A stretch of DNA of 64,000 nt, taken from NCBI GenBank assembly GCA_003194445.1, contig PQXF01000003.1:62001-126000 (forward strand). The letters are read 5' to 3'. The stretch's first letter is position 1; every line of letters starts with the position of its first letter. The notes under the pieces were generated by a model. It saw nothing but the letters and a program-made list of their open reading frames with translations, had not been told where the DNA came from and searched no databases. The position numbers and the translations under genes are program-made. The DNA comes from Candidatus Methanogaster sp. Its GTDB lineage: Archaea; Halobacteriota; Methanosarcinia; Methanosarcinales; Methanogasteraceae. Shown one piece after another: positions 27,909-35,578 of this stretch.

Positions 27909-28631
27909 ATGAGATATGAGATCACAGGGGATAACCTGCAGATTGTCACGTTGCATCTGGATGGAAACGAGATCGTGTACGCCGAAGCTGGCGCGATGAA
28001 CCACATGAGCCCAAATATGCGGATGGAGGCAAAGATGAAAGGTGGGCTCTTTAGCGGGATCAAGCGAAAGCTCAGTGGAGAATCTCTCTTTCTCACCGAA
28101 TTCACGACTGCTGGTAGCAGCGGATATGTGGCATTCGCAGGAAATGTGCCAGGGAGAATCAGACCGATCGAACTGCACGGAACCAAGTTTCTTGCACAGA
28201 AGGATGCGTTCCTCTGCGCCGAAAGCGGTATTCACCTGGATATTGCGTTCACGAAGAAGCTCGGAGCAGGATTCTTCGGAGGAGAGGGTTTTATTCTTGA
28301 GGAATTCAGTGGAGATGGTACCGTATTCATACACGCATGTGGAGACTTCGTAGAGATGGATCTGGCAGATGGCGAGTCTGTGAAAGTCGATACAGGATCG
28401 GTTGTGGGATTCGATGCCACTGTCGGGTACGATATCACAAGTGCTGGCGGGATTAAGACGTCGCTCTTCGGCGGGGAAGGGATATTCGTGACAACGCTGA
28501 CAGGTCCGGGTCACATCATCCTCCAGTCGATGACGATAGCGAATCTCGCATCCGCGCTGCGGGCATTCCTGCCAGCAGGCAGAACATCCGGTTCGACATC
28601 GAGCGGACTTGGAGGGCTTCTTGGGGACTGA
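27909..28631 (+). CDS. AIM24 family protein (TIGR00266)
   Basis: 240 aa, beta-rich, Gly-rich. Characteristic AEAGAMNHMSPNMRMEAKM near the N-terminus, the QKDAFLCAESGI segment, and a Gly/Ser C-terminal tail (TSGSTSSGLGGLLGD). AIM24-like proteins are widespread in prokaryotes, with unknown biochemical function; the yeast homologue acts in mitochondrial inner-membrane organisation. Single gene with its own promoter region. Confidence 0.88.
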   Translation: MRYEITGDNLQIVTLHLDGNEIVYAEAGAMNHMSPNMRMEAKMKGGLFSGIKRKLSGESLFLTEFTTAGSSGYVAFAGNVPGRIRPIELHGTKFLAQKDAFLCAESGIHLDIAFTKKLGAGFFGGEGFILEEFSGDGTVFIHACGDFVEMDLADGESVKVDTGSVVGFDATVGYDITSAGGIKTSLFGGEGIFVTTLTGPGHIILQSMTIANLASALRAFLPAGRTSGSTSSGLGGLLGD

Positions 28632-28726
28632 ACGGGGGGATTGTCACAATCAAGCACCACTCCGCACCATTATCCGCCACAGCCCTCATCCCAACGTTTA
28701 TCACATAAGCGTCCAGAAGAAGTGGC

Positions 28727-29917
28727 ATGATTATCTTCTCAAAGGTACTGGCAGACCGCGCTACAGTCTGGGAGGCGATGCGCGCAAGAGAGATCTCATG
28801 TGCAGAGGCACCTGATGACTTAATCAGGTTCTCTTCCGAGGTCAAGCCGGTCATCATGTGGAATATCACGCGTGAGTGTAATCTCTCGTGCAAACACTGC
28901 TACATGGATGCAAGGTCGAAACATCCCGACGAATGGACGCTCGAAGAAGGGATACGTTTCATCGATGAGATGGCTTCGTTTGGCGCACCTGTACTCATCG
29001 TAACCGGAGGAGAGCCGCTCATCAGTGAAAATTTCTTCCCCTTTGCATTCCACGCAAAAGAGAAGGGCGTTCGTATGGTGATATCCACAAACGGAACACT
29101 GATCACGCCAGAAGTAGCCGCGCAGCTGGCAGAGGCAGATATCAGGTATGTCGGGGTTAGCGTGGATGCAGCCAATGCAGAGATGCACGATTCGTTCCGC
29201 GGCGTAAAAGGTGCTTTTGACCGAGCGATGGAAGGGATAAAGAACGCGCAGGAAGCAGGACTCAAAACTGGGATCCGTATCACCATACACAAGGAAAACT
29301 GGCAGGAAGTTCCGAAACTGCTTGATCTATGCGTCGAGAAAGAGATACCAAGGTTCTGCCTCTACCACCTCGTGCCGACCGGGCGCGGAAAAGGAATTAT
29401 GGAGATGGACGTCACGAAGGAGCAGCGGACGCAGGTGCTAAAACATCTTTATGATCAGGCAATCGAACTTCGGGACAAGGAGATCGAGATATTGACGACG
29501 GATTCTCCGATGGATGGAGTCTACATCCTTGAACGCCTGAAACTGGAGGATCCTGAGCGGTTCGATAAGGTCAGGGAACTTCTGACGATTTCAGGTGGAT
29601 GTTCGATCGGAAACAAGGTCGCGAATGTGGACTATCTTGGAAATGTGAATCCGTGCCATTTCACACCGCAGATGACGGTTGGTAACGTCAGAGAGCGTCC
29701 TTTCAATGAGATCTGGAACGAACGTCCGGGAGAACAACTGCTTGAGATTCGGGAGCGGAGGATGGCGCTTGCGGGCACGTGCGGACGGTGCGAGTATCTG
29801 GATGTCTGTGGAGGTTGCCGCCAGAAGGCGTATTTCTACGGAGGCGATTTCTATGGCGGAGATCCGACATGCATCTACGATCCTGACAAGAAACGGCTGG
29901 AATATGAGTTATTTTAG
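28727..29917 (+). CDS. Radical SAM/SPASM enzyme of heme biosynthesis (AhbC/AhbD/NirJ family)
   Basis: 396 aa. The radical SAM cluster motif CNLSCKHC has C51, C55, C58. GGEPL follows near residue 102 and the STNGTLITPE segment after it. C-terminal SPASM cysteines occur in GGCSIGN, NPCHFTP and CGRCEYLDVCGGCR. The overall pattern is that of the alternative heme pathway proteins, in which AhbC removes acetate groups from didecarboxysiroheme and AhbD decarboxylates Fe-coproporphyrin. I cannot tell which of the two this is. It sits directly before a cobamide methyltransferase gene, both working on siroheme/precorrin-derived tetrapyrroles. Confidence 0.85.
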   Translation: MIIFSKVLADRATVWEAMRAREISCAEAPDDLIRFSSEVKPVIMWNITRECNLSCKHCYMDARSKHPDEWTLEEGIRFIDEMASFGAPVLIVTGGEPLISENFFPFAFHAKEKGVRMVISTNGTLITPEVAAQLAEADIRYVGVSVDAANAEMHDSFRGVKGAFDRAMEGIKNAQEAGLKTGIRITIHKENWQEVPKLLDLCVEKEIPRFCLYHLVPTGRGKGIMEMDVTKEQRTQVLKHLYDQAIELRDKEIEILTTDSPMDGVYILERLKLEDPERFDKVRELLTISGGCSIGNKVANVDYLGNVNPCHFTPQMTVGNVRERPFNEIWNERPGEQLLEIRERRMALAGTCGRCEYLDVCGGCRQKAYFYGGDFYGGDPTCIYDPDKKRLEYELF

Positions 29918-29927
29918 AGATGATGAT

Positions 29928-30611
29928 ATGGGTGTATCTTTCATCGGCGCAGGTCCCGGCGATACCGGATTGATCACGGTCAAGGGAAAGAGACTGATCG
30001 AAGATGCGGACATGGTCATATACCCTGGTTCCTCGATCAATCCGGAGATACTTGAGTTATCAGATGGAAGGAAGATAAACAGTTGGGATCTGAGTTTCGA
30101 AGAAGTTATAGCGTGCATCGTCGATGAAGTCGGCAGAGGAAGGGCGGTTGTGAAACTACACAGCGGGGATCCTTCACTCTTTGAGGGGACGTCTCTGTAT
30201 CTGCATGCGCTCTCAGAACGAGGGATTAGAGGAGAGATCGTCCCTGGCGTTTCATCGCTCTCCGCGGTCGCGGCATCGCTTGGGACCGAACTTACAGAAG
30301 ATCAGGCATTGATCGTTATACGTCCTGCCGGAGAGCCGTGGAAGGACGATTACCGATTTGAATCCGGATCGATCGAGAAACTGTCCGGATACGGCGCTGC
30401 GACTGCCTCGGCAATGGCAATCTTCATCGGATCACGATACATCAGGGAGATTATGGATATTGTCACATATCCTCCGGATACTGAAGTTTCTGTGGCATAC
30501 CATGCCTCGTGGGATGATGAAGAGATCGTCACAGGCACGGTTGCTGATATTGCCGATAAGGTCGAGGAGATCGGAGTCAAAAGGAGTGCAATAATTCTTA
30601 TAAAGTCCTGA
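29928..30611 (+). CDS. cbiF: Cobalt-precorrin-4 C11-methyltransferase
   Basis: 227 aa tetrapyrrole methylase. The Gly-rich N-terminus VSFIGAGPGDTGLITVKGKR and the YPGSSINPEIL segment are CbiF/CobM hallmarks. GDPSLFEGTSLYLHAL and VPGVSSLSAVAASLG follow at the usual spacing. It methylates C11 of the corrin ring in anaerobic cobamide synthesis. The start is placed at ATG 29928, since the preceding in-frame ATG at 29904 lies inside the upstream gene; either is possible. Directly follows the radical SAM heme gene, so cotranscription is likely. Confidence 0.9.
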   Translation: MGVSFIGAGPGDTGLITVKGKRLIEDADMVIYPGSSINPEILELSDGRKINSWDLSFEEVIACIVDEVGRGRAVVKLHSGDPSLFEGTSLYLHALSERGIRGEIVPGVSSLSAVAASLGTELTEDQALIVIRPAGEPWKDDYRFESGSIEKLSGYGAATASAMAIFIGSRYIREIMDIVTYPPDTEVSVAYHASWDDEEIVTGTVADIADKVEEIGVKRSAIILIKS

Positions 30612-30635
30612 AACCCTCGTAATCAGCCCATCTGG

Positions 30636-31562
30636 TTAACCCTTTCCCTGTTCTGGCAGATCGCGCATTTTGCGCCTAATCTCTCGCAGAGTCTCCCGGT
30701 GCAGCGCTGCAATCAGGTTTGCGATCAAGCCAAAGATGAATAGTTGGATTCCAATGGTGACGAGAAGTGTTGAAAGAATCGTGAGCGGGATACGCGTTAT
30801 TCCATGAAGCCATTCGTTCACCACATAGATGCCGATTCCGACACCGAAAAGCATGGAGATCGCTCCGAACACTCCGAAGTAAAACATCGGATTGTACAGT
30901 TTCGCAAGTTTGTATATGGTCATTCCGATCCTTGCTCCGTCCTTTAAAGGGTTTAGTTTCGTTGGTGCACCCTTGCGCCTTGGCAGATATGTAATTGGAA
31001 CCTCCACAATCCTTAAGTCTTTCTTGACACATTCGACCGTGATCTCGGTCTCGATCTCAAAGCCGGTTTTGTTCAGTTCAATCCCTTTATATGCAACCTT
31101 GTTAAAAGCACGGTAACCGGACAGGATGTCATTGAGCCAGCCTCCGTAGATGACACCGAACATCTTGTTCAGAAACTTGTTCCCGACCAGATTCAGTCTC
31201 GTAAATGCGCCCTGTGAGAAATTGGCGAATCTGTTCCCGATGACGTGATCAGCCTCGCCACACAATACCGGCGCAAGCACCACATCGATCTCACCTGATA
31301 GGTATGTTCCGTCGCCATCGATCATTACAAGGTATTCGCTCTCGATAGTGGCAAACGCCTGCTGGATTGCCTGCCCCTTCCCTTTTCCGGTCTGAACGAT
31401 GACTTCTGCGCCCGCACCCGCGGCGAGTTCGCGGGTACCGTCAGTGCTACGTCCATCGATCACCAGCACCTGATAGCCATCTGCAAGAAAATTCGTTACG
31501 ATGTCAGCGATCGTCTCTGCCTCGTTAAGTGTGGGTACGAGCACGCAGACATCGTCTTTCAT
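30636..31562 (-). CDS. AglJ-like glycosyltransferase family 2 with membrane tail
   Basis: 308 aa. GT-A domain with VPTLNEAETIADIV at the N-terminus, the MIDGDGTY metal motif (DxD, near residue 81), and RRKGAPTKLNPLKDG. Two membrane helices follow near residues 230-252 and 268-290. The arrangement is that of dolichol-phosphate glycosyltransferases, best resembling AglJ, which places the first sugar on dolichol phosphate for archaeal N-glycosylation of S-layer proteins. Starts one base after the Hsp20 stop, so both may be in one transcript with Hsp20 first. Confidence 0.85.
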   Translation of the reverse strand: MKDDVCVLVPTLNEAETIADIVTNFLADGYQVLVIDGRSTDGTRELAAGAGAEVIVQTGKGKGQAIQQAFATIESEYLVMIDGDGTYLSGEIDVVLAPVLCGEADHVIGNRFANFSQGAFTRLNLVGNKFLNKMFGVIYGGWLNDILSGYRAFNKVAYKGIELNKTGFEIETEITVECVKKDLRIVEVPITYLPRRKGAPTKLNPLKDGARIGMTIYKLAKLYNPMFYFGVFGAISMLFGVGIGIYVVNEWLHGITRIPLTILSTLLVTIGIQLFIFGLIANLIAALHRETLREIRRKMRDLPEQGKG

Positions 31563-31563
31563 G

Positions 31564-32040
31564 TTATATTATCTCTATCCGGGTCCTGGCGTCCCCTGTT
31601 CGCTTGAGCTCGACCTCGAGAACTCCGTTACGATAGCTTGCAGTGGCGCTCGACGGATCGACGCGTGCCGGAAGTTCGATTGCCTCTGCAAACTCGCGGT
31701 CTTCGATGAGTACCCGTATCGTAAGCATGTTTTCGGTGGCGTCCATCGAGATATCTTCCTTTTCGATGCCGGGCAGTTCGGCAACCACCTGCACGCAATC
31801 ATCGGTTTCGAATAGTTCAAGCAATGGTTTGTGCCCCTCGGGAACCTGATCATCGACCATCGGGCGGCTTCCGAACTCAAAAATTTCGGGCGCCTCCCCA
31901 GGACGCTTTGTTACGGAAAAGCCATACACCATCGGGACGGTATCGCCAATCTCGTCGATACGATCGATCAGATCATCGAGCATATCATCGAAGATGTCAA
32001 AATCGATGGGTGCATCGTCATAGTTTTTTCTTTTTCGCAT
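31564..32040 (-). CDS. Hsp20/alpha-crystallin small heat-shock protein
   Basis: 158 aa from ATG 32040, which has GAGGAAC 8 bases upstream; an ATG at 32055 is also in frame but lacks a site. The alpha-crystallin core is visible as VQVVAELPGIEKEDISMDA, IELPARVDPSSATASYRNG and VLEVELKR. Typical short C-terminal tail, here TRIEII with an I-x-I-type end used in oligomer assembly. ATP-independent holdase chaperone in the cytoplasm. Confidence 0.92.
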   Translation of the reverse strand: MRKRKNYDDAPIDFDIFDDMLDDLIDRIDEIGDTVPMVYGFSVTKRPGEAPEIFEFGSRPMVDDQVPEGHKPLLELFETDDCVQVVAELPGIEKEDISMDATENMLTIRVLIEDREFAEAIELPARVDPSSATASYRNGVLEVELKRTGDARTRIEII

Positions 32041-32112
32041 GACACTGTTCCTCACGATATCTTTGGTTGCTACAATAAAAAAGTTACTGTTTGGTCGAGC
32101 TTTGGGCTATTA

Positions 32113-33483
32113 CTATTCAACCGCCGACCCTGCCTTGACATGGCAGCTATCGGCATTAGCCGCCTCCCACTCCCGCCTCGCCTTTACGTCGGAGAGCATC
32201 GGTATGAGCCGATCGACCCGCGCCCGCGCCCGCTTGAGCAGAGCAGGATCGATGACTGGCATTATGGGTGCAGGAACCGTCTTGCGCTCCGGCGCTGGCG
32301 CAACTACCACGTATGAGCGATCAGGGTGCATCCGCTTCCCGGAGGTAATGCTCTCAATCCCACGCTCCCACTCTTCGCTCCACGCAGTATCGCATAGAGG
32401 CGTGTGCACGACTCCGGTTCGATCGACAGCGATCGCATCGAGCCAACATGCGCGTTCACATGCGCCGCAGAAGGTACACCGGTCTGCCGATACATCGATC
32501 TTCCTATCCCCGGGAATGTACCATGCATTCGCAGGGCAGACGTTGAAGCACGCATGGCAGCCAAGCGGGTCGCATCTTATGAGGTGGTTCTCGATCAGCC
32601 GGATACCGCCTTCGAACGGCTTGAAAACGTCGATAGCCTCGTAAGGGCAGACGCTTTTGCACCAGCCACACGCAACGCAGTTCTCATTGACTGACAGCGT
32701 TCCTGATACGCGGGGCGCAGCCACCTCTCTCGTGCCGGTGACCTTTATGGCATCCTCAGGGCAGATATCTTCGCAGAGTACGCAGTAATCACAAGACGCC
32801 TCATCGATTAAGATGTTTTCGAACGGTATTACAAGCGTCGACGGTGGAGATGTTTCCGGATCGACAGGCGTTATCTCGCCCTTATCCTTTGGAATCAGGA
32901 TGAACGCGTCGCAGAAGTATGCGCAGATTCCGCAGAAGTTGCACTTCTCCATATCGATACTGATCTCACCGGTTACGCCTTCTTTGAACGGTGCGATCTC
33001 CTCCTTCTTCGGGAATGTATACTCGACTGTGATCGCATCCGAACTGCATACCTGCGCGCAGAGGCTGCACGGAAGACAGGACTCGTTTGGCTGTGCTTTC
33101 GGCTCGATATGCGGATAGCATTCCCGTTTTTCGGCGTTTTTCCCATTGATATCCATCTTAACTGCTTTTGTCGGGCAGAATGCGGCACACATCCCGCAAA
33201 ATGAGCATTTATCAGGATCCATGAGTACAGGCGGCACGTCCAGCCCTGTTCCGATGGCACACATATCGCCGAGTTCAAGCGCACCCGTGGGGCAGAGATC
33301 GACACAGATGCCGCAGCCGCAGCACCGCTTGTAATCGTAATCGATTCTCTTTGTGACATCACCGGTGCGATTTGTGTAGATGATGCGAGAATCTATTAAT
33401 TCCATCTCCTTGCAGGCAGTGGTGTCGATTGATCGCTCTTGACGATCCGTCACTGTTTGCGAAACCTCTGACTGTGACGACAT
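32113..33483 (-). CDS. Polyferredoxin with eight 4Fe-4S motifs (FwdF-like)
   Basis: 456 aa. Eight cysteine clusters are readable: CCGCGICVDLCP, CSFCGMCAAFCP, CLPCSLCAQVCS, CNFCGICAYFCD, CDYCVLCEDICP, CVACGWCKSVCP, a variant CDPLGCHACFNVCP, and CTFCGACERACW. The number and length match FwdF/FmdF, the electron-wire subunit of formylmethanofuran dehydrogenase, but no fwd genes are adjacent. The C-terminal 110 residues have no cluster and are rich in Pro/Arg. Likely cytoplasmic electron transfer. Its start is 2 bases from the stop of the bactofilin-like gene upstream. Confidence 0.85.
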   Translation of the reverse strand: MSSQSEVSQTVTDRQERSIDTTACKEMELIDSRIIYTNRTGDVTKRIDYDYKRCCGCGICVDLCPTGALELGDMCAIGTGLDVPPVLMDPDKCSFCGMCAAFCPTKAVKMDINGKNAEKRECYPHIEPKAQPNESCLPCSLCAQVCSSDAITVEYTFPKKEEIAPFKEGVTGEISIDMEKCNFCGICAYFCDAFILIPKDKGEITPVDPETSPPSTLVIPFENILIDEASCDYCVLCEDICPEDAIKVTGTREVAAPRVSGTLSVNENCVACGWCKSVCPYEAIDVFKPFEGGIRLIENHLIRCDPLGCHACFNVCPANAWYIPGDRKIDVSADRCTFCGACERACWLDAIAVDRTGVVHTPLCDTAWSEEWERGIESITSGKRMHPDRSYVVVAPAPERKTVPAPIMPVIDPALLKRARARVDRLIPMLSDVKARREWEAANADSCHVKAGSAVE

Positions 33484-33485
33484 TG

Positions 33486-33923
33486 TTACAGTATGTCTTT
33501 CCTTGCGATGATCTTCTGTTCTGCACGCAGTTCCTTGACGTAAACCCTGCCTGTGACCTCGATGTTGCCTGCCGCAGCAACGATTCCGGCTCTGATGTTT
33601 GGTCTGAGCATGACATCTCCACCTGCTGTAATATTCCCGCCGATCATGGCATGATCGAGTACGGTGCAGTCCTGCTCTGTCGTAACACCCCCGTCGATCG
33701 TCGAATGTGCGCCGATGATCGCACTTGCTGCACGCACCGAGCCCTTAATTGCAACGGATTTCCTCAGTTCAAGAGACCCGGCAACGAGAAGGTCGCTCCA
33801 GAAATCGGTGTTGTCGCCAACGATCAGATTGCCATTCAGATGCACAGTCTCGTCAAAAAAAGACGACCCGTCGATGATAAAAGTATCGGAATCCTTGTGC
33901 CGCTTTATGAAATTGGTCTCCAT
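33486..33923 (-). CDS. Bactofilin-like beta-helix protein
   Basis: 145 aa built of short hydrophobic/glycine repeats (LNGNLIVG, LLVAGSLELR, VAIKGSVRA, ATIGAHSTIDGG-type turns) typical of bactofilins and polymer-forming beta-helix proteins. No acyl-transferase catalytic His. Upstream of and nearly touching the polyferredoxin gene, so an operon. Could scaffold a complex or shape the cell; function is inferred only from the fold. Confidence 0.65.
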   Translation of the reverse strand: METNFIKRHKDSDTFIIDGSSFFDETVHLNGNLIVGDNTDFWSDLLVAGSLELRKSVAIKGSVRAASAIIGAHSTIDGGVTTEQDCTVLDHAMIGGNITAGGDVMLRPNIRAGIVAAAGNIEVTGRVYVKELRAEQKIIARKDIL

Positions 33924-34016
33924 GGTGGAGAGTTATCAAGTATGAATCAATATAAAAGTTTTGTATAGTGTGGTAGACTGAGAAGACGTGATAACCCAGA
34001 GCTCCTGATAATTTAC

Positions 34017-34862
34017 TCACGGCGCCGATAGGAGCACAGCATCTCCTATCTTAACGCCGAGATCGTCTGCGATCACCGGGCACTTTGCCAGGAGCAGAAA
34101 GAAGATGTTACCTGCTTCCTCGCTCAATGTCTCGTAGTTTCCCTGCCCCTTGCTGATGATCACATCCGCCGACCGGAAGATGCTGACAAATTCCGGACCG
34201 CACCGTTCAAGAATCGTCCCTGGCGTGTCCGATGTCGTCACGATCTCCGCGATGGAATCGATTCCGCAGAAGATAGCATCGTCTATGGTAGCATCGTTGA
34301 TGATCGGCTTATTCTTTACGGCATACACTACATTCGCGTAATCCATTATCTCTTCGAGGAGTATTCGATCAAAAGCCACCTCTCCGGCATTATCTGCAAG
34401 ATAAAGGATGTTCTCTGATTCTTCAAGCGATTCCACAAACAAAGGGTAATCATTTATCGCAAATTTCTTTGTCAGAACATCCCTTATCGTTTCTTCGACA
34501 TCGAACTGGATATCCGCACCAAAATCGATGATATTTCCAGCAATCGCAAGTCTCACCGCTGTAAACAGTCGATCATCCGATTTATCCACGATATCTTTCA
34601 GATACGGATACATCCCCATCCCGATCCGGTTGTATTCCATTTTAAGACTTTTATACGGATCGTCGCACCCGGTAATATCATCTACTATGGAATATATGGT
34701 ACGCGCGATCTCGGGAGGGACATAATCGACCGGAGCATCCAGTAACTCCTTCATCACCGATTTCAGAACCTTCTCCTGCACTGCCTGATCATCGGTCACC
34801 ACCCTAGTAGCATTAAGCGACTGTTTCAGGAGGCATGGGATGCATTCAAGATGCGCTTTCAT
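34017..34862 (-). CDS. DUF89 family metal-dependent phosphatase (damage-control type)
   Basis: 281 aa from ATG 34862, which overlaps the DUF447 stop (ATGA). N-terminus KAHLECIPCLLKQSLNA with two Cys is the hallmark of the archaeal DUF89 subgroup. YLADNAGEVAFDRILLEE near residue 145 is the metal/phosphate-binding motif and ISKGQGNYETLSE follows. DUF89 enzymes dephosphorylate damaged or unwanted sugar phosphates and related metabolites; the true substrate in archaea is not known. Confidence 0.88.
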   Translation of the reverse strand: MKAHLECIPCLLKQSLNATRVVTDDQAVQEKVLKSVMKELLDAPVDYVPPEIARTIYSIVDDITGCDDPYKSLKMEYNRIGMGMYPYLKDIVDKSDDRLFTAVRLAIAGNIIDFGADIQFDVEETIRDVLTKKFAINDYPLFVESLEESENILYLADNAGEVAFDRILLEEIMDYANVVYAVKNKPIINDATIDDAIFCGIDSIAEIVTTSDTPGTILERCGPEFVSIFRSADVIISKGQGNYETLSEEAGNIFFLLLAKCPVIADDLGVKIGDAVLLSAP

Positions 34863-35461
34863 CGGATCTCCATGATCTCTTTCAGTCTCGCGATCGCCTC
34901 TTTCTCGGCAGAACCGCCGCATCTCTGCACGATCTTGTCGTAATGCCTGATCAGATCGAGATATCGTGCGTCTCCGTTCAGACGGTACCGCGTTGCATGT
35001 ACGAGAGCCTCTATCACTGAATTTGCGCCCCTGTTTATGCAGAGCATCGGTTTATCACGAATCATTCCACGCACCGGGGTTAATTCAAACATATTTCCCT
35101 TCGACTGGTTGCATTCAAATAAAATCCACGCACTTGCACGTTTCAGCACAGGATAGTCCATACCATCAGGATATTCGAACGCTTCCGGACCCGGATCTCC
35201 GAATGTGCATTCTACATACATCACCGGGTCGCGGATGATATTTGCAACGATCTTCCCGGTTCCGGCAGCGTTCTGCCGTGTATGTGATCCGGAGAAGAGT
35301 TGTACGCATAACCTGTCGCGATCCCTGATGATCCCGATGGGCGCAGCGTTCGGAGTGCTTGCGTCCGATCTCGTTGTCGCGATGACCTCTGAGATCCCGT
35401 CGAGGATTCCGAAGTCGGCTGGGTCTGGGTTGTCCATATTCTCTGATCCTGTCATGGTCAT
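34859..35461 (-). CDS. DUF447 family flavin-fold protein
   Basis: 200 aa. The segment EVIATTRSDASTPNAAPIGI and the HTRQNAAGTGKIVANI stretch match DUF447, a split-barrel, flavin-reductase-like family found in methanogens and relatives. A C-terminal helical part (INRGANSVIEALVHATRY) is also conserved. Its stop overlaps the DUF89 start. The DUF447-DUF89 pairing suggests a shared pathway, not yet defined. Confidence 0.85.
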   Translation of the reverse strand: MTMTGSENMDNPDPADFGILDGISEVIATTRSDASTPNAAPIGIIRDRDRLCVQLFSGSHTRQNAAGTGKIVANIIRDPVMYVECTFGDPGPEAFEYPDGMDYPVLKRASAWILFECNQSKGNMFELTPVRGMIRDKPMLCINRGANSVIEALVHATRYRLNGDARYLDLIRHYDKIVQRCGGSAEKEAIARLKEIMEIR

Positions 35462-35482
35462 GTTTTGATCCTGCTTACGAAA

Positions 35483-35530
35483 GCGTTTCAGGTGTTTCAG
35501 GTGTTTCAGGCGTTATGTGTTTCAGGTGTT
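35483..35530. repeat. Short tandem repeat of GTTTCAGGT
   Basis: Three tandem nine-base units followed by a fourth after an eight-base gap, in the promoter region between the divergent DUF447 and helicase genes. It may be a slippage-prone tract or an operator. Confidence 0.6.
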
Positions 35531-35578
35531 ACGTATGTTCTGAAAGCGTTATAGTGCAATACATCTCTATGAAGTTAT

